Made by a program: the position numbers and the translations under genes. From Burkholderiaceae bacterium (lineage in GTDB: Bacteria; Pseudomonadota; Gammaproteobacteria; Burkholderiales; Burkholderiaceae_D), in assembly GCA_019751755.1 (NCBI GenBank), contig JAIENA010000011.1, forward strand, positions 1-47,348: a stretch of DNA of 47,348 nt, given 5' to 3'. Shown piece after piece: positions 1 through 11,275 of the stretch. The first letter of the stretch is position 1. Each line of letters begins with the position of its first letter. Below the pieces are notes generated by a model that did not search any database, was not told where the DNA came from, and saw nothing but the letters and a program-made list of their open reading frames with translations.

Positions 1-2
1 GA

Positions 3-1277
3 ATGGCGAATCTGAAGAAATTGTTGGTGCAGGACGTTGAAGTCGGCATGTATATCGAAAAAATGTCCGGCCCGTGGATGGCCTCGCCTTTCTGGCAAAA
101 GCAATTGCTGCTCGATAAGGCGGAGGACTTGCGCCGATTGCAAGCGAGTGCGATCCGGGAAGTCTGGATTAATCTCGACAAAAGCCGGGTACCGCCGGAC
201 GCGCCGGTGGTGTCTGTATCGGAACGTGAATCGGAGCCGGAACCGGAACCGGAACCGGAACTCGAGCCGCAACGCGAGCAGCCAGTGCCCGCGTCGGCGC
301 CGCTGAAACCAGCCGCGCCGGTCAGCGTCGCCAGTGAAATGCAGCGGGCCGCCGCGTTGCTGAAGAAATCGCAGGAAGCGGTACAGCAGATGTTTGGCGA
401 AGCGCGGATGGGCAAGGCGGTCACGGTCGACAGTGCGATGCCGATGGTGCAGGAGATTGCCGAGTCGGTATTGTGCAACTCCGGAGCGTTGATCGGGCTC
501 GCGCGCCTCAAGACCGCCGACAACTACACGTATATGCACTCGGTGGCGGTGTGCGCCTTGATGATTGCGTTGGGTAAGGAACTGAAACTCGATGACGATC
601 AACTCCGCCTGGCCGGCATGGCGGGCCTGCTGCACGATATAGGCAAGATGTGTATTCCGCTGCCGATCCTGAACAAGCCGGGACGGCTCACCGAGGACGA
701 GTTCGCGAGTGTGCGCCAGCATCCGCTGCAGGGATACCAACTGCTGGCCAGCACCACCGACATGCCTGCCGCCGTGCTCGATGTGTGCCTGCATCATCAT
801 GAAAAAATGGATGGCAGCGGGTACCCGGACCGCTTGCAGGGCGATCAGATCAGTTTGCTGGCCCGGATGGGCGCCGTCTGCGATGTGTATGACGCGATCA
901 CGTCCAACCGGCCCTACAAGCGGGGTTGGTGCCCGGCCGAATCGCTGAGCAGGATGGCGGAGTGGAGCCGGGGCCATTTTGACGAACGCGTGTTTGCCGC
1001 ATTTGTCCGGTGCCTGGGCATCTATCCGGTCGGCACCCTGGTGCGCTTGAAATCGGAACGGATCGGGGTGGTGGTACGGCAATCCGCGGCCAAATCACTG
1101 ATCAAACCGCAAGTGCGGGTATTTTACTCGGCGCGTACCCACAGCTATGTGCGCCCTGAACTGGTGGACCTGGCGTTGCCGGCGGCCACCGACAGCATCG
1201 TTGCCAGGGAAGATGCCGCCACGTGGGGGCTCAACGATGTTGATCGTTACTGGTCCGGTGAAATTACGTTCGCGTAA
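3..1277 (+). CDS. HD-GYP domain cyclic-di-GMP phosphodiesterase with N-terminal DUF3391
   Basis: The protein has 424 residues. Residues 1-65 resemble DUF3391 (VGMYIEKM, then the PWMASPFW block). Residues about 72-105 are a Glu/Pro-rich linker coded by a CCGGAA hexamer run. An HD-GYP domain follows, with H211-D212 in LLHDIGK and G273-Y274-P275 in DGSGYP, plus the HHHE block between them. Enzymes of this family hydrolyse cyclic di-GMP in the cytosol and influence motility or biofilm. All diagnostic metal and GYP residues are present, so activity is likely. The start lies two bases into the window; DUF3391 normally begins near residue 1, so the gene is probably complete, but its promoter is outside. 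The chemotaxis-type genes downstream fit a motility role; this is inference. Confidence 0.9.
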   Translation: MANLKKLLVQDVEVGMYIEKMSGPWMASPFWQKQLLLDKAEDLRRLQASAIREVWINLDKSRVPPDAPVVSVSERESEPEPEPEPELEPQREQPVPASAPLKPAAPVSVASEMQRAAALLKKSQEAVQQMFGEARMGKAVTVDSAMPMVQEIAESVLCNSGALIGLARLKTADNYTYMHSVAVCALMIALGKELKLDDDQLRLAGMAGLLHDIGKMCIPLPILNKPGRLTEDEFASVRQHPLQGYQLLASTTDMPAAVLDVCLHHHEKMDGSGYPDRLQGDQISLLARMGAVCDVYDAITSNRPYKRGWCPAESLSRMAEWSRGHFDERVFAAFVRCLGIYPVGTLVRLKSERIGVVVRQSAAKSLIKPQVRVFYSARTHSYVRPELVDLALPAATDSIVAREDAATWGLNDVDRYWSGEITFA

Positions 1278-1465
1278 TGCGGTTTGTCCTTGGCAACGCT
1301 TACTTGTCAATATGCAATATTAAAATCCTCAGATCTTGTATCTTTTCGTCCCGAATTTAAGCAAATTGTGAAGCGAATAAAACAAAAATCACAAATTTAT
1401 TTAGAATCACATCAAATATACGCATTCCGATCAGCGCGATCAATCGTGATATCCCTGAAAAAGCC

Positions 1466-1876
1466 ATGAACAACTCGACTGCCAAACACGCGCCTCCGCC
1501 CAAAGTCCTGGTGGCCGATGACAGCGTTGCAGTGCGCCGCACGGTGGCCTTGTTGTTAACCAAGATGGGGTATTCCGGGGTGCTGGTGGCCGATGGCGAG
1601 GCCGCGCTGGAGTGCCTGTCAAAACGTCAATTCGACCTGTTATTGCTGGACCTGTCGATGCCCAAGCTGGATGGCTTGCAGGTGCTGGCGAGTATCCGGC
1701 GCGCCGAGGCGGCGGGGCGGGGGGCGTTGCGCCAGCGCATCGTCATGATCACCGGCTACGCAGAAGCAAACGACCAGGCCCGGCTGCTCGCCGCCGGCGC
1801 CGATGGCTACATCGGCAAGCCGATCGACAGCGTCCAGTTTATGAGGGAAGTGCAACGCGTGTTGCACAATCAGTAG
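1466..1876 (+). CDS. Single-domain response regulator (CheY-like receiver)
   Basis: This 136-residue protein is a lone receiver domain. The acidic pair sits in VADDS (D18, D19), the phosphoacceptor is D62 in LLLLDLSMP, and T96 (ITG) and K118 (IGKP) complete the active site. It has no output domain, so it would act by protein contact like CheY, or as a phosphate carrier. It lies 68 bases upstream of a chemoreceptor gene. A relic of the last 32 codons of this gene (including the stop) occurs between the two chemoreceptor genes, so the 3' end of this gene was part of the duplicated unit. The 188-base gap upstream is AT-rich and probably holds its promoter, but I could not define one. Confidence 0.9.
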   Translation: MNNSTAKHAPPPKVLVADDSVAVRRTVALLLTKMGYSGVLVADGEAALECLSKRQFDLLLLDLSMPKLDGLQVLASIRRAEAAGRGALRQRIVMITGYAEANDQARLLAAGADGYIGKPIDSVQFMREVQRVLHNQ

Positions 1877-1944
1877 ACGGCACCATCCTGCAGCTGGCGG
1901 CCTGGCTGCCTGACGTGCCGATGTGGAATTTGATGAGGATAGAT

Positions 1945-3963
1945 ATGAAGAAGGCCACAAACACCGAATTGGGCATGGACGCTTTCCTGGCGCCGCCGGA
2001 AAGTCCTGCACGGGAAAGCAACCCATTTCGCAAGCTTGGTGTTTGGGCGCCTGGCGTGCTGCTGATGCAGAAAATTAAATTCCGTGACAAAGCGCTGCTC
2101 ATTTGCCTGGCCTTCCTGTTCCCCATCGTGATACTGGGGGTGTTCTATTTCCGTAGCGTCGCCAGCGACCTGGCGATGGTGGAAAGTGAAAACAAGGGGC
2201 TGCATTACAACGAGCAAATTTACCAGTTGCTGAACCTGGCGCAGCAGTTGCGCCGCGACACGGTGGCACAAGCCCGATCGGGCAGCGCGCCCGCCACGCT
2301 GCCGGGCGTGCGCAACGCGCTGGACGAGCAATACCGTCACCTGGCCACGCTGGACCAGCATTCCGGCGCCGCCTTCCAGACCGCCGAACCCTATGCGGCG
2401 GTGCTGGCGGCATTCAAGGAGGCCAGTGCCAGCAGCACCAGCGCCAGTGATGCCTTTGCCCGGCATAGCCGGCATATCAGCGCATTGCTGGCGCTGCTGG
2501 AACATGTGACTGACACCTCACAGCTGTCGCTGGATCCGGAAAACGATTCCTATTTTTTAATGAATGCGGCCTTCTTGCAGTTGCCCGCGGTAATTGAAAA
2601 TACCGCCAACTTGCGCGCCATCGGATCGGACGCCGTGCGTGGCGGCGTGGCCACGCCGCAGCAGCAACGTCAGATGAGCGAATCCATCGCGCTGGCCGAA
2701 GCCGACTTTGGCAAACTGGAAAAAGCCTTGCACAAGCTGGCGGCCCACCCGGAAATTCCTGGCAAAATCGGCGCTGCAGGCATTCACGCCGATACCAGTA
2801 AATTTTTCGCCGCCACCCGGACGCGCATTATCGAAGCGGACAGCATTGCGCCGGCGCTGCTCAATACGCATATCGATGAGTCCAGCAAGATCATTGCCGA
2901 GCAATACCTGTTGGCGGAGCGCGTGATCGAGAGCCTGGATCAGTTGCTCGATCAGCGTGAAAGCGACCTGAGTAATGAGCAGCGCTGGGTGACGCTGGCC
3001 ATTGTTGCCAGTTTGGTGCTGTCAAGCTATCTGTTTTACACCTTCTATCTGGTGACCATGGGCGGCCTGCGCCTGATCAGCACGCATTTGCGGCAAATGG
3101 CGGACGGTGACCTACGCACGACGCCGGCCAAGCCGTGGGGTAAGGATGAATCGGCCAGAGTGATCACTGATTTAAGGACCGCCTATGAGTCGCTGCATCG
3201 GCTGATCCGCACGGTGCGCCATGCGGCGCACGCGCTACATGCCACCAGCTCGGAAATCGCGCAGGCCAGCCAGGACTTGTCGGCGCGCAGTGAAGCAGCG
3301 GCGGCATCGCTGGAGCAACAGGCCTCGGCCATGGAACAAATCGGTTCCACTGTGCTGACGAACGCGGAACGCGCCGGTGAGGCCGCCAATTTCGCCACCG
3401 CCAACGCCAAGGTTGCCGACGGTGGCGGCAAGGCGATTGCCGACGTGGTACGCACCATGCAAGGCATCCATGCGTCGTCGGCCAAGATCAGTGACATTAT
3501 CAGCGTGATTGACGGGATCGCGTTCCAGACCAATATCCTGGCCCTGAACGCGGCCGTGGAAGCGGCGCGCGCCGGCGAGCAGGGCCGCGGTTTTGCCGTG
3601 GTGGCGGCCGAAGTGCGCAGCCTGGCGCAGCGCAGCGCGGCGGCGGCGCTGGAAATCAAGACCCTGATTTCCACTAGCGTCAGCCAGATCACCAACGGCA
3701 CCGAGATCGTCGAACACGCCGGTGGCACCATGCTCGAAATGGTGGAGAACGCCCGCAAGATCAACGCCTACCTGCATGATATTTCGCTGGCCTCCAGGGA
3801 GCAGTCGAGTGGCGTGGCGCAGGTGGCGCACGCTATTAGTGGGTTGGACGACGACACCCAGCGCAATGCCGCGCTGGTCGAACAAACATCGGCCACATGC
3901 GCCTCGCTCAAGCAGCAGGCCGATGGCTTGCAGCAGGAGATTGCGAACTTCCAGGTGGCGTAG
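1945..3963 (+). CDS. Methyl-accepting chemotaxis protein, copy 1 of a tandem pair
   Basis: The protein has 672 residues from the chosen start. The frame stays open into the preceding receiver gene, but GAGGA at 1935-1939 lies five bases before the ATG at 1945, and the paralogue downstream starts at the equivalent point. Transmembrane segment 1 is about residues 50-69. A mainly helical periplasmic sensor of about 275 residues follows, then transmembrane segment 2 at about 348-370, a HAMP region, and the cytoplasmic signalling domain. The conserved hairpin tip ([20 protein letters not shown]) lies near residues 525-545. No C-terminal CheR/CheB docking pentapeptide is visible; the end reads NFQVA. 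The ligand cannot be inferred. Receptors of this family control CheA through CheW. Confidence 0.93.
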   Translation: MKKATNTELGMDAFLAPPESPARESNPFRKLGVWAPGVLLMQKIKFRDKALLICLAFLFPIVILGVFYFRSVASDLAMVESENKGLHYNEQIYQLLNLAQQLRRDTVAQARSGSAPATLPGVRNALDEQYRHLATLDQHSGAAFQTAEPYAAVLAAFKEASASSTSASDAFARHSRHISALLALLEHVTDTSQLSLDPENDSYFLMNAAFLQLPAVIENTANLRAIGSDAVRGGVATPQQQRQMSESIALAEADFGKLEKALHKLAAHPEIPGKIGAAGIHADTSKFFAATRTRIIEADSIAPALLNTHIDESSKIIAEQYLLAERVIESLDQLLDQRESDLSNEQRWVTLAIVASLVLSSYLFYTFYLVTMGGLRLISTHLRQMADGDLRTTPAKPWGKDESARVITDLRTAYESLHRLIRTVRHAAHALHATSSEIAQASQDLSARSEAAAASLEQQASAMEQIGSTVLTNAERAGEAANFATANAKVADGGGKAIADVVRTMQGIHASSAKISDIISVIDGIAFQTNILALNAAVEAARAGEQGRGFAVVAAEVRSLAQRSAAAALEIKTLISTSVSQITNGTEIVEHAGGTMLEMVENARKINAYLHDISLASREQSSGVAQVAHAISGLDDDTQRNAALVEQTSATCASLKQQADGLQQEIANFQVA

Positions 3964-3980
3964 TATTGCCGTGCCATACC

Positions 3981-4076
3981 CGGCAGCTCGCCGCTGGCAC
4001 CGATGGTGACATCGGCAAGCCGATCGACAGCGTCCAGTTCATGAGGGAAGTGCAACGCGTATTGCTTGATAAATAA
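3981..4076 (+). pseudogene. Relic of the 3' end of the response-regulator gene
   Basis: These 96 bases match 1781-1876, the last 32 codons of the receiver gene, at a constant offset of exactly 2200 bases. The reading frame and stop are kept (TAA in place of TAG), and the translation retains [19 protein letters not shown]. There is no start codon or upstream receiver sequence, so it cannot be a working gene. It marks the left edge of the duplicated unit: receiver 3' end plus spacer plus chemoreceptor. The spacer between this stop and the next chemoreceptor start (4077-4144) is likewise similar to 1877-1944. Confidence 0.88.
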
Positions 4077-4144
4077 ACAGGACCATCCTACAACCGCCGG
4101 CCTGGGTGTTTGACGTGCCGGTGAGAATTTTGATGAGGAGTACT

Positions 4145-6163
4145 ATGACCAAACGCGCCAACCACACCAGTGCGGAGATGACTGCTTTTCTGGCGCCGCC
4201 GGAAAGTCCGGCGCTGGAAACCGAGTCACTCGATCGGCATGGCCTCTGGACGCCGGCCGTGCTGCTGATGCAGAAACTGAAATTCCGTGAAAAAGCGCTG
4301 CTCATTTGCGGCGCCTTTATTTTTCCCATTGTCATCATGGGGCTGTTCTATTTCCGTAATCTGTCCAGCGACTTGGCTGTGGTGGTAAGTGAAAACAGCG
4401 GGCGGCATTACAACCAGCAAATCTACCAGCTGCTCGATCTGGCCCAGCAATGGCGCCGCGATGCGGTGGCACAAGCCACCTCGGGCAGTGCGCCCGCCAC
4501 GCTGCCGGCTGTGCGCAGCGCGCTGGACGAACAGTACCGCCACCTGGCCGCGTTGGAGCAGCAATCCGGCGCTGCTTTTCATACCGCCCAACCCTATGCG
4601 GCGGTGATCGAGGCCTTCCAGGCGGCCGGCACCAGCAGCAGCGCCAGCGACGTCTTTGCCCGGCACAGCCGCCACATCGCTGCTTTGCTGGCGCTGCTCG
4701 AGCATGTCACTGATGCGTCGCAGCTGTCGCTGGATCCGGAAAACGATACGTATTTCTTGATGGATGTGGCGTTCTTCCGCTTGCCTGCGGTGATAGAGCA
4801 TACCGCCAATTTGCGTGCCATCGGATCGGATGCCGTGCGTGCCGGCGCCGCCACGCCGCTGCAGCAACGCCAGATGAGCGAAACCATCGCGCTGGCCGAA
4901 GCCGACTTTGGCAAACTGGAAAAAGCCTTGCGCAAACTGGCGGCCCACCCGGAAATTCCTGGCAAAATCGGCGCTTCAGCGATCCACGCCGATACCAGTC
5001 AATATTTTGCCGCCACCCGGCAGCGCATTATCGAGGCCAGCAGCATTGCGCCGGCGCTGTTGAACACGCATATTGATGAGTCCAACAAGATCATCGCCGA
5101 GCAATATCAGCTGGCGGCGCGCGTGATCGCCAGCCTGGGCCAGTTGCTCGACGAGCGTGAGCGCGACAAGCGCAATGAGCGGCTCTTGGTGACGCTGGCC
5201 ATTGTCGGCAGCCTGCTGCTGACAAGCTGTCTCTTTTACACTTTCTATCTGGTGACATTGGGCGGCCTGCGCGTGATCAGCAAGCATTTGCAGCAAGTGT
5301 CGCAGGGGGACTTGCGCACGCCGCCGGCCAAGCCGACGGGTAAGGATGAACCGGCCCAGGTGATCGCGGATTTACGGATCACCTATGAGTCGCTGTATCG
5401 GCTGATCCGCACGGTGCGCCACTCGGCGCGCGCGCTGCATGCCACCAGCTCGGAAATTGCGCAGGCCAGTCTGGACTTGTCGGCGCGCAGCGAATCAGCG
5501 GCCGCCTCGCTGGAGCAACAGGCCGCCGCCATGGAGCAAATCGGTTCCACCGTGCTGACGAACGCGGAACGGGCCACTGTGGCGGCCAATTTCGCCACCG
5601 CCAACGCCAAGGTTGCCGATGACGGCGGCAAGGCGATTGCCGACGTGGTGCACACCATGCAGGCGATTCACGCGTCGTCGGCCAAGATCAGCGACATTAT
5701 CGGCGTCATCGACGGGATCGCGTTCCAGACCAATATCCTGGCCCTGAACGCGGCCGTGGAAGCGGCGCGCGCAGGCGAGCAGGGCCGCGGTTTTGCCGTG
5801 GTGGCGGCCGAAGTGCGCACGCTGGCACAGCGCAGCGCGGCGGCGGCGCTGGAAATCAAGACCTTGATTTCCACCAGCGTTGGCCAGATCAACAACGGCA
5901 CCAGCATCGTCGAACACGCCGGCGGCACCATGCTCGAAGTGGTGGAGAACGCCCGCAAGATCAACACCTACCTGCATGACATTTCCACTGCCTCCAAGGA
6001 GCAGTCGAGTGGCGTGGCGCAGGTCGCGCAATCGATCAGCAAGCTGGACGACGACACCCAGCGCAATGCCGCGCTGGTCGAGCAAACATCGGCCGCTTGC
6101 GCCTCGCTCAAGGAGCAGGCCGATGGCTTGCAGGAGGAGATTGCGAACTTTAGGGTTGCCTAG
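4145..6163 (+). CDS. Methyl-accepting chemotaxis protein, copy 2 of a tandem pair
   Basis: This copy also has 672 residues, with the same layout as copy 1: transmembrane segment near residues 50-69, helical periplasmic sensor, second transmembrane segment, HAMP, and a signalling domain with the [20 protein letters not shown] tip. The ATG at 4145 is preceded by GAGGAG at 4135-4140 and is equivalent to the start chosen for copy 1. Differences from copy 1 are scattered substitutions; the signalling tip and much of the sensor are identical. Equal length means no net insertion or deletion since duplication. The end reads NFRVA, again with no docking pentapeptide. Whether the pair detect the same ligand cannot be told from sequence. 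Confidence 0.93.
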   Translation: MTKRANHTSAEMTAFLAPPESPALETESLDRHGLWTPAVLLMQKLKFREKALLICGAFIFPIVIMGLFYFRNLSSDLAVVVSENSGRHYNQQIYQLLDLAQQWRRDAVAQATSGSAPATLPAVRSALDEQYRHLAALEQQSGAAFHTAQPYAAVIEAFQAAGTSSSASDVFARHSRHIAALLALLEHVTDASQLSLDPENDTYFLMDVAFFRLPAVIEHTANLRAIGSDAVRAGAATPLQQRQMSETIALAEADFGKLEKALRKLAAHPEIPGKIGASAIHADTSQYFAATRQRIIEASSIAPALLNTHIDESNKIIAEQYQLAARVIASLGQLLDERERDKRNERLLVTLAIVGSLLLTSCLFYTFYLVTLGGLRVISKHLQQVSQGDLRTPPAKPTGKDEPAQVIADLRITYESLYRLIRTVRHSARALHATSSEIAQASLDLSARSESAAASLEQQAAAMEQIGSTVLTNAERATVAANFATANAKVADDGGKAIADVVHTMQAIHASSAKISDIIGVIDGIAFQTNILALNAAVEAARAGEQGRGFAVVAAEVRTLAQRSAAAALEIKTLISTSVGQINNGTSIVEHAGGTMLEVVENARKINTYLHDISTASKEQSSGVAQVAQSISKLDDDTQRNAALVEQTSAACASLKEQADGLQEEIANFRVA

Positions 6164-6295
6164 TCTTGCCTTGCTCTGCATGGCCATGCAGCGCTTTTAG
6201 CGCTGCCCTAACAATGCCACATGAATCAATTTGTCAGGCCGCCACCGGACCATGAACCATGTGCCGGCCCGGCGGACCTACGGGGGACGCATCAC

Positions 6296-9200
6296 ATGAC
6301 GCGCGTAAGTGCTGCTCGCTGGCGGATTCCCGCATTGCTGCTGGCTGCCGGTCTGCTGGCGTCAGCGGCCATGGCGTGGCGCCAGGAGCGCCAGAATCAT
6401 GAGCGGGCCCAGACCGCGTTCGGCGTGCTGGCCGATCGCACGGCGGAAGCGGTGGCGGGGCGCATGCAACGCTATGAATTCGGCTTGCGCGGCGCACGCG
6501 GCGCCATCATCGCGTTGGGCGATGGCGGCATCTCGCGCGAGGCTTTTTCCCGCTACAGCCAGACGCGCGATATCGGGCGCGAATTTCCTGGCGCGCTGGG
6601 CTTTGGCTTTATCCGCAAGGTCGAGGAGGCGCAAGCGGGCAACTTTGTCGCGGCGGCGCGCGCCGACGGCTGGGATGATTTCGCTATCCGGCAACTGGTG
6701 CCCCATGACGGCGACCGCTACGTGATCCAGTATATCGAGCCGGTGGTCACTAACCGGGCCGCCGTCGGCCTGGACCTCGCGTCCGAGGAGCGGCGCCGCG
6801 CCGCCGCCGAGCAAGCCATGCAAAGCGGCAAGGCCACCATCAGCGCGCCGATTGTGCTGGTCCAGGCAGGTGGCGCGGTGCAGCGTTCGTTCCTGTTGCT
6901 GTTGCCGATTTATCGTAGTCCTGCCGTGCCGGCCAGCGCCGCGCTGCGCCAGCAGCTGGCGTTGGGCTGGAGCTATGCGCCGCTGGTGACCGGCGAAATC
7001 CTGCAGCCGCTGGGAATGGACGCCAGCAATTTTGACATCGTTATGCGTGACGTCAGCGGCGCCGTGCCGGAAGAATTCTTCCGCAACGGGGTGCCGCCGG
7101 CCGCGGGTAAGCGCGACGGCCGGCCCCACGCGCTGCGTCGCCTGGCCATTTTCGGACGGCAATGGGAAATCGAGATGGTGGCCCGCACCCCGTTCGTCGA
7201 CAGCCTGGATTTGCCGGCGCCCGCTTCGGTGGCGGCGATCGGCGTGGGGGCCACGATTTTGTTGACCTTGTTGGTCTCGGCGCTGGCGGCGGTACGGCGC
7301 CGCCAGCGCGAAGTGAGTCGTGAGCAGGCCCGCCTGGCCGCCGTGGTGCGGCATGCCAGCGACGCCATTGTCGGCGAGAACAGCGTTGGCAAGATCACGG
7401 TCTGGAACGCCGCCGCTGAACGTCTGTTCGGCTACTCGGCCGAGCAGGCGCTGGGCCAGACCTACACTATCCTGTTACAGCCGGAGCAGGCCGATACCGA
7501 CCGCCTGGGGCCGGCCGCGCTGGACGGCGAGTGCCGTCTGTTGCGCAGCGATGGCGCCTGGCTCGACGTCGCCGTCACGGCGGGCGAGATCCGGGATGAC
7601 CGGGGCCGGTTGCGGGGCGTGACCCGCATGGTGCGCGATATCGGCGCCAGCAAGCGCGCCCAGCATGAAAGCCGCGATGCCTTGGCGCGCGAGCGTGAAC
7701 GGCTGCAGGACATCCTGCTCGGTACCGGCGGCGGCACCTGGGAGTGGGATATCGCCGCGCAGGTGGTCACGCCCGATCTGCAATGGCACACCTTCCTGGG
7801 GCTGGCGCCAGGCGCCGCCGGCACCCCGCGCGCGATCCGCGCCCTGGTGCATCCGTCCGACCGGCGCGCGCTGCGCAAGGCGGCCCTCGCGCTGCTGGCG
7901 CTGCAGGACGCGCCATTTGAAATCGAGTGCCGGCTGCGCCATGCCGACGGCCACTGGCTCTGGGTGCGGGGGCGTGGCCATGTATCGCGGCGCGGCCCCG
8001 ACGGCAAGGCGCTGCGCGTGCATGGCACCATGCTCGATGTGTCGGGATTAAAACAAACCCAGCGTCGTCTGGCGGAAAGCGAAGCGTTCCTGGAACGGGT
8101 GGCGCGGGTGTCCGGGGTCGGCGGCTGGCAATACTCCCCGCATAGCGGCAGTATGGAGTGGACCGACCAGACCCGCGCGATTATCGGTGCGGCACCCGGT
8201 TTTGTGCCCACCTTGCAGCAGATGTTGGCGCTGTTGCCAGAGCCTGGCGAAGCGACGCTGATGCAGGCCTTGCAATCGGCCGAGGAGCAAGGTGAGCCAT
8301 TCGATCTGGAATTGTCGATGCGAACCATGGCCGGCGCGGAGCGGCAGGTTCATATTGTCGGTGAGGTTGTGCGCGACAGCAATGGCTTGCGCACGGCGGT
8401 CGGCGCGCTGCTGGACGTGACTCGGCAACGCGCGATGGAAGCGGAACTGCGCCGCATTAATCGTACGCAAAGCGCCATCCTGGATAACATGCCATGTGGC
8501 CTGAGTGTGTTTGACGCCGATCTGAAACTGGTCGGCCACAACCAGCAGTTCCGTACGCTGCTCGATCTGGACGCCCTGTTTGCCAACGGCTTGCCCAGCT
8601 TCCCCGATATCATCCGCTTTAACGCGCAGCGCGGTGAATACGGGCCGGTCGATATCGAGGCCCAGGTGGCGCACGCCATTGCCCTGGCCAAAAATCCGGT
8701 GCTGCACAATTTTGAGCGGATCCGGCCCGATGGCACGCCGCTGGAAATCCGCGGTGCGCCATTGCCGGGCGGTGGTTTCGTGACCACTTACACCGATATG
8801 AGCGAACGCAAGCGCAACGAGGCGCGCCTGCTCGACGCCATGCACGACGCCGAGGCGGCCAGCCGGGCCAAGAGCGAATTTGTGGCCAATATGAGCCATG
8901 AAATCCGCACCCCGATGAACGCGGTGCTGGGCATGGCGCAATTGCTGGGCACCACCTCGCTCAACGTCGAGCAACGTAATTACCTGGACATGATTACCGC
9001 CTCCGGCCAGGCTTTGCTGGGCATTTTGAACGACGTGCTGGATTTTTCGAAAATCGGCGCCGGCCGCATGGAATTGGCGGCGGCGCCGTTCCAGCTGGAC
9101 AGCGTGCTGACGCTGATTGCCGGCATCATGGCCGCCAGCGCCAGCAACAAGGACCTCGACCTGGCGATCGGGGTCCAGAATGGCATTCCCGTCAGCTACA

Positions 9201-10999
9201 TCGGCGATGCCCAGCGCTTGCAGCAAATCCTGATCAACCTGGTGTCCAACGCGATCAAATTTACCGCCAGCGGCGAGGTGGTGCTGCTGGTGGAGGCGGA
9301 AGACGACGCCCGGCAAGGAACTACCCGATTGCGGATCCGGGTCCGCGACACCGGCATCGGCATGGATGGCGCGCAACTGGCGCGCGTGTTTGCCGCCTTT
9401 ACCCAGGGCGACGCGTCGGTGACGCGTCAATATGGCGGGACCGGCCTGGGGTTGGCCATCAGCAACCAGCTGGCCGCCATGATGGGCGGGGATATCAGCG
9501 TCAACAGTGTGCCGGGTCATGGGACCGAATTCGTGGTGACGATACCGCTGCAACTGGCGCAGCGGGAATTGCCGGCCCCTGCCGCCGAGCCGCTGCGCCT
9601 CTTGCTGATCGACGCGCACGCCACCAGCCGTGCCTGCATCGCCATGACGATTCGCAGCTGTGGCTGGCAGGTCGATGAGGCTGACTCGGCGGTGGAAGGA
9701 CTGCGCCTGGCCGAAATGCACCCGGCCTACGACGCCGTGCTGGCGGACTGGCACGGCGTCGACGCCGCTGTCTTGCTGCAACTGCGCGCGCTCGATGTGG
9801 CGCAGGCCATTCCGCTATTGATCTTGCAGACCGCTTACCACCATGGGCAACTGCCGGCGCAGGCCACGGCCCTGAGTCCGGACGCGATGCTGTTCAAACC
9901 GATCACCGCGCGCGCGCTGATGCAAACGCTGCTGCCACTGACGTCGAAAGGGCAGCAGGCCCCCGCCACGGCGGCGTTGCACATGCGTTTTGATGGCGTG
10001 CGCATCCTGCTGGTGGAAGACAATGCGCTGAACCAGCAGGTGGCGCGCGGCATGCTGGTCAAACTGGGGATCGCGGTCGAGGTGGCCGGTGATGGCGCCG
10101 AGGCCGTGGCGCTGCTGCGCGCCAATCCCCAACGTTGCGATCTGATCTTGATGGACGTGCAGATGCCGGTGCTCGATGGCCTGAGCGCCACGGCCCTGTT
10201 ACGCCGCGACTTGGGATTGCAACTGCCGATCCTGGCCATGACCGCCGGCGTCACCATGTACGAACAGGCGCAGTGCCGGCAGGCGGGCATGAACGATATC
10301 GTCGCCAAACCGGTGTCCTTTGCCCATCTGGCCGCCGCGCTGGCGCGCCAACTGCGGGCCACCGGGGAAACGCCGGCACCGCTGGACGCGGCCGGCACGC
10401 CGCCCGAGGCGGAGCCGGCCTACTTTGATCCGGACAGTTGGCTGGCGCTGTGTGGTGACGATCCGGCCAGTCGTGCGTTGCTGCTGAGTACGATCGAGCA
10501 AACCCTGGCGCAGGCGCCGGCGCAACTGGCCGACGCCAGTGCCGCGTCGGCGGGCGGTGACACGGCCGGCGCCGCCCGCGCGCTGCACGCCTTGCGCGGC
10601 AGCGTGGGGCAACTGGGGGCGCGCGTCTTCATCAACAGCTGCCTGCTGTTGGAGCGCCATTTGCGCGAGCAAGGAAGCCACGCGCCGGATTTGTTCGATG
10701 AGGCCGCCGCGTTGCTGCATAAAACAGTCGAGTTGGGCCAGGCCTGGCTGGCCGAGCAGGAGCCGGCTGAGTTGCCGGCGGTGCCGGCCAGCGAACTACC
10801 GGTATTGCTCGATTTACTCGCCGAGGGCGACATGGGGGCAATCTCAATGTTTGCCGGCATCCACGATCAGCTGGGGCTGCCGCCGCAGCCATTGCACGAA
10901 GTCGATCAGGCCATGGAACAGCTCGACTTTGAGGCCACTGCGGCGCTGTTGCGCCGGTATTGCACCGGCGAGCGCTTTGGTCCGCCGCATGCCGCCTGA
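6296..10999 (+). CDS. CHASE-PAS hybrid histidine kinase with two receivers and Hpt
   Basis: The protein has 1567 residues from the ATG at 6296, which has GGGGGA at 6282-6287; an in-frame ATG at 6221 is less likely. Order: N-terminal transmembrane segment; periplasmic CHASE-type sensor to about residue 300; second transmembrane segment; about four PAS modules (the second and third with PAC-like ends) to about 840; HisKA with H868 in MSHEIRTP; ATPase domain; receiver 1 with D1151 in LADWHG; receiver 2 with D1287 in LMDVQMP; C-terminal Hpt with H1431 in LHALRGSVG. It should run a full internal His-Asp-His relay. Receiver 1 lacks the usual acidic pair next to its first strand (LLIDAHATS), so it may be partly degenerate. 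The final target regulator is not known; the closest receivers are in neighbouring genes. Confidence 0.92.
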   Translation: MTRVSAARWRIPALLLAAGLLASAAMAWRQERQNHERAQTAFGVLADRTAEAVAGRMQRYEFGLRGARGAIIALGDGGISREAFSRYSQTRDIGREFPGALGFGFIRKVEEAQAGNFVAAARADGWDDFAIRQLVPHDGDRYVIQYIEPVVTNRAAVGLDLASEERRRAAAEQAMQSGKATISAPIVLVQAGGAVQRSFLLLLPIYRSPAVPASAALRQQLALGWSYAPLVTGEILQPLGMDASNFDIVMRDVSGAVPEEFFRNGVPPAAGKRDGRPHALRRLAIFGRQWEIEMVARTPFVDSLDLPAPASVAAIGVGATILLTLLVSALAAVRRRQREVSREQARLAAVVRHASDAIVGENSVGKITVWNAAAERLFGYSAEQALGQTYTILLQPEQADTDRLGPAALDGECRLLRSDGAWLDVAVTAGEIRDDRGRLRGVTRMVRDIGASKRAQHESRDALARERERLQDILLGTGGGTWEWDIAAQVVTPDLQWHTFLGLAPGAAGTPRAIRALVHPSDRRALRKAALALLALQDAPFEIECRLRHADGHWLWVRGRGHVSRRGPDGKALRVHGTMLDVSGLKQTQRRLAESEAFLERVARVSGVGGWQYSPHSGSMEWTDQTRAIIGAAPGFVPTLQQMLALLPEPGEATLMQALQSAEEQGEPFDLELSMRTMAGAERQVHIVGEVVRDSNGLRTAVGALLDVTRQRAMEAELRRINRTQSAILDNMPCGLSVFDADLKLVGHNQQFRTLLDLDALFANGLPSFPDIIRFNAQRGEYGPVDIEAQVAHAIALAKNPVLHNFERIRPDGTPLEIRGAPLPGGGFVTTYTDMSERKRNEARLLDAMHDAEAASRAKSEFVANMSHEIRTPMNAVLGMAQLLGTTSLNVEQRNYLDMITASGQALLGILNDVLDFSKIGAGRMELAAAPFQLDSVLTLIAGIMAASASNKDLDLAIGVQNGIPVSYIGDAQRLQQILINLVSNAIKFTASGEVVLLVEAEDDARQGTTRLRIRVRDTGIGMDGAQLARVFAAFTQGDASVTRQYGGTGLGLAISNQLAAMMGGDISVNSVPGHGTEFVVTIPLQLAQRELPAPAAEPLRLLLIDAHATSRACIAMTIRSCGWQVDEADSAVEGLRLAEMHPAYDAVLADWHGVDAAVLLQLRALDVAQAIPLLILQTAYHHGQLPAQATALSPDAMLFKPITARALMQTLLPLTSKGQQAPATAALHMRFDGVRILLVEDNALNQQVARGMLVKLGIAVEVAGDGAEAVALLRANPQRCDLILMDVQMPVLDGLSATALLRRDLGLQLPILAMTAGVTMYEQAQCRQAGMNDIVAKPVSFAHLAAALARQLRATGETPAPLDAAGTPPEAEPAYFDPDSWLALCGDDPASRALLLSTIEQTLAQAPAQLADASAASAGGDTAGAARALHALRGSVGQLGARVFINSCLLLERHLREQGSHAPDLFDEAAALLHKTVELGQAWLAEQEPAELPAVPASELPVLLDLLAEGDMGAISMFAGIHDQLGLPPQPLHEVDQAMEQLDFEATAALLRRYCTGERFGPPHAA

Positions 11000-11007
11000 G
11001 CGCGGCG

Positions 11008-11265
11008 TCAGCGTAATTCGGTGCCGGCGTCCAGCAAGCGCTTCAGGTCGGCAATCGGAATTTGTCCGTATTCGTGCAAGCGCAGCACCAGGTCCGCCGT
11101 GACCACGCGATAGCCATTGCGTATCCGGCTCAGGCTGGCGGGCGAAATCTGTAGCGCGCGCGCCAGTGCGGCGTCATTTTTAATCCCCAGTGCGGCGATC
11201 ACGGTATCGAGCAGCCGGTGTGGGCGCAGTTGGCTGCGGTGAGATGTGCTCGGTAAGGTTGGCAT
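11008..11265 (-). CDS. Small helix-turn-helix DNA-binding protein
   Basis: This 85-residue protein contains a lambda-repressor-like helix-turn-helix: LDTVIAALGIKNDAALARAL, then ISPASLSRIRNGYRVVTADLVLRL. The chosen ATG at 11265 has AAAGGAGA just upstream on the coding strand; a longer reading frame into the CheW-like gene is ignored. It lies 10 bases after the CheW-like gene on the same strand, with its ribosome site inside the end of that gene, so the two are probably co-transcribed. It is too short to have a sensor domain. Its operator and partner are unknown. The pairing with a CheW-type adaptor suggests a signalling role; this is inference. Confidence 0.78.
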   Translation of the reverse strand: MPTLPSTSHRSQLRPHRLLDTVIAALGIKNDAALARALQISPASLSRIRNGYRVVTADLVLRLHEYGQIPIADLKRLLDAGTELR

Positions 11266-11275
11266 GATGTCTCCT

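Noticed and set aside
1278..1465. AT-rich gap before the receiver gene searched for a promoter or small RNA
   Set aside because: Composition fits a promoter region, but no -35/-10 pair or hairpin was convincing.
1612..1944. Open frame extending the first chemoreceptor upstream over the receiver gene
   Set aside because: The extension overlaps a well-conserved receiver in another frame, has no family similarity, and a good ribosome site and the paralogue both place the start at 1945.
8048..9781. 577-codon minus-strand frame opposite the hybrid kinase
   Set aside because: Antisense shadow of conserved PAS, HisKA and ATPase coding sequence.
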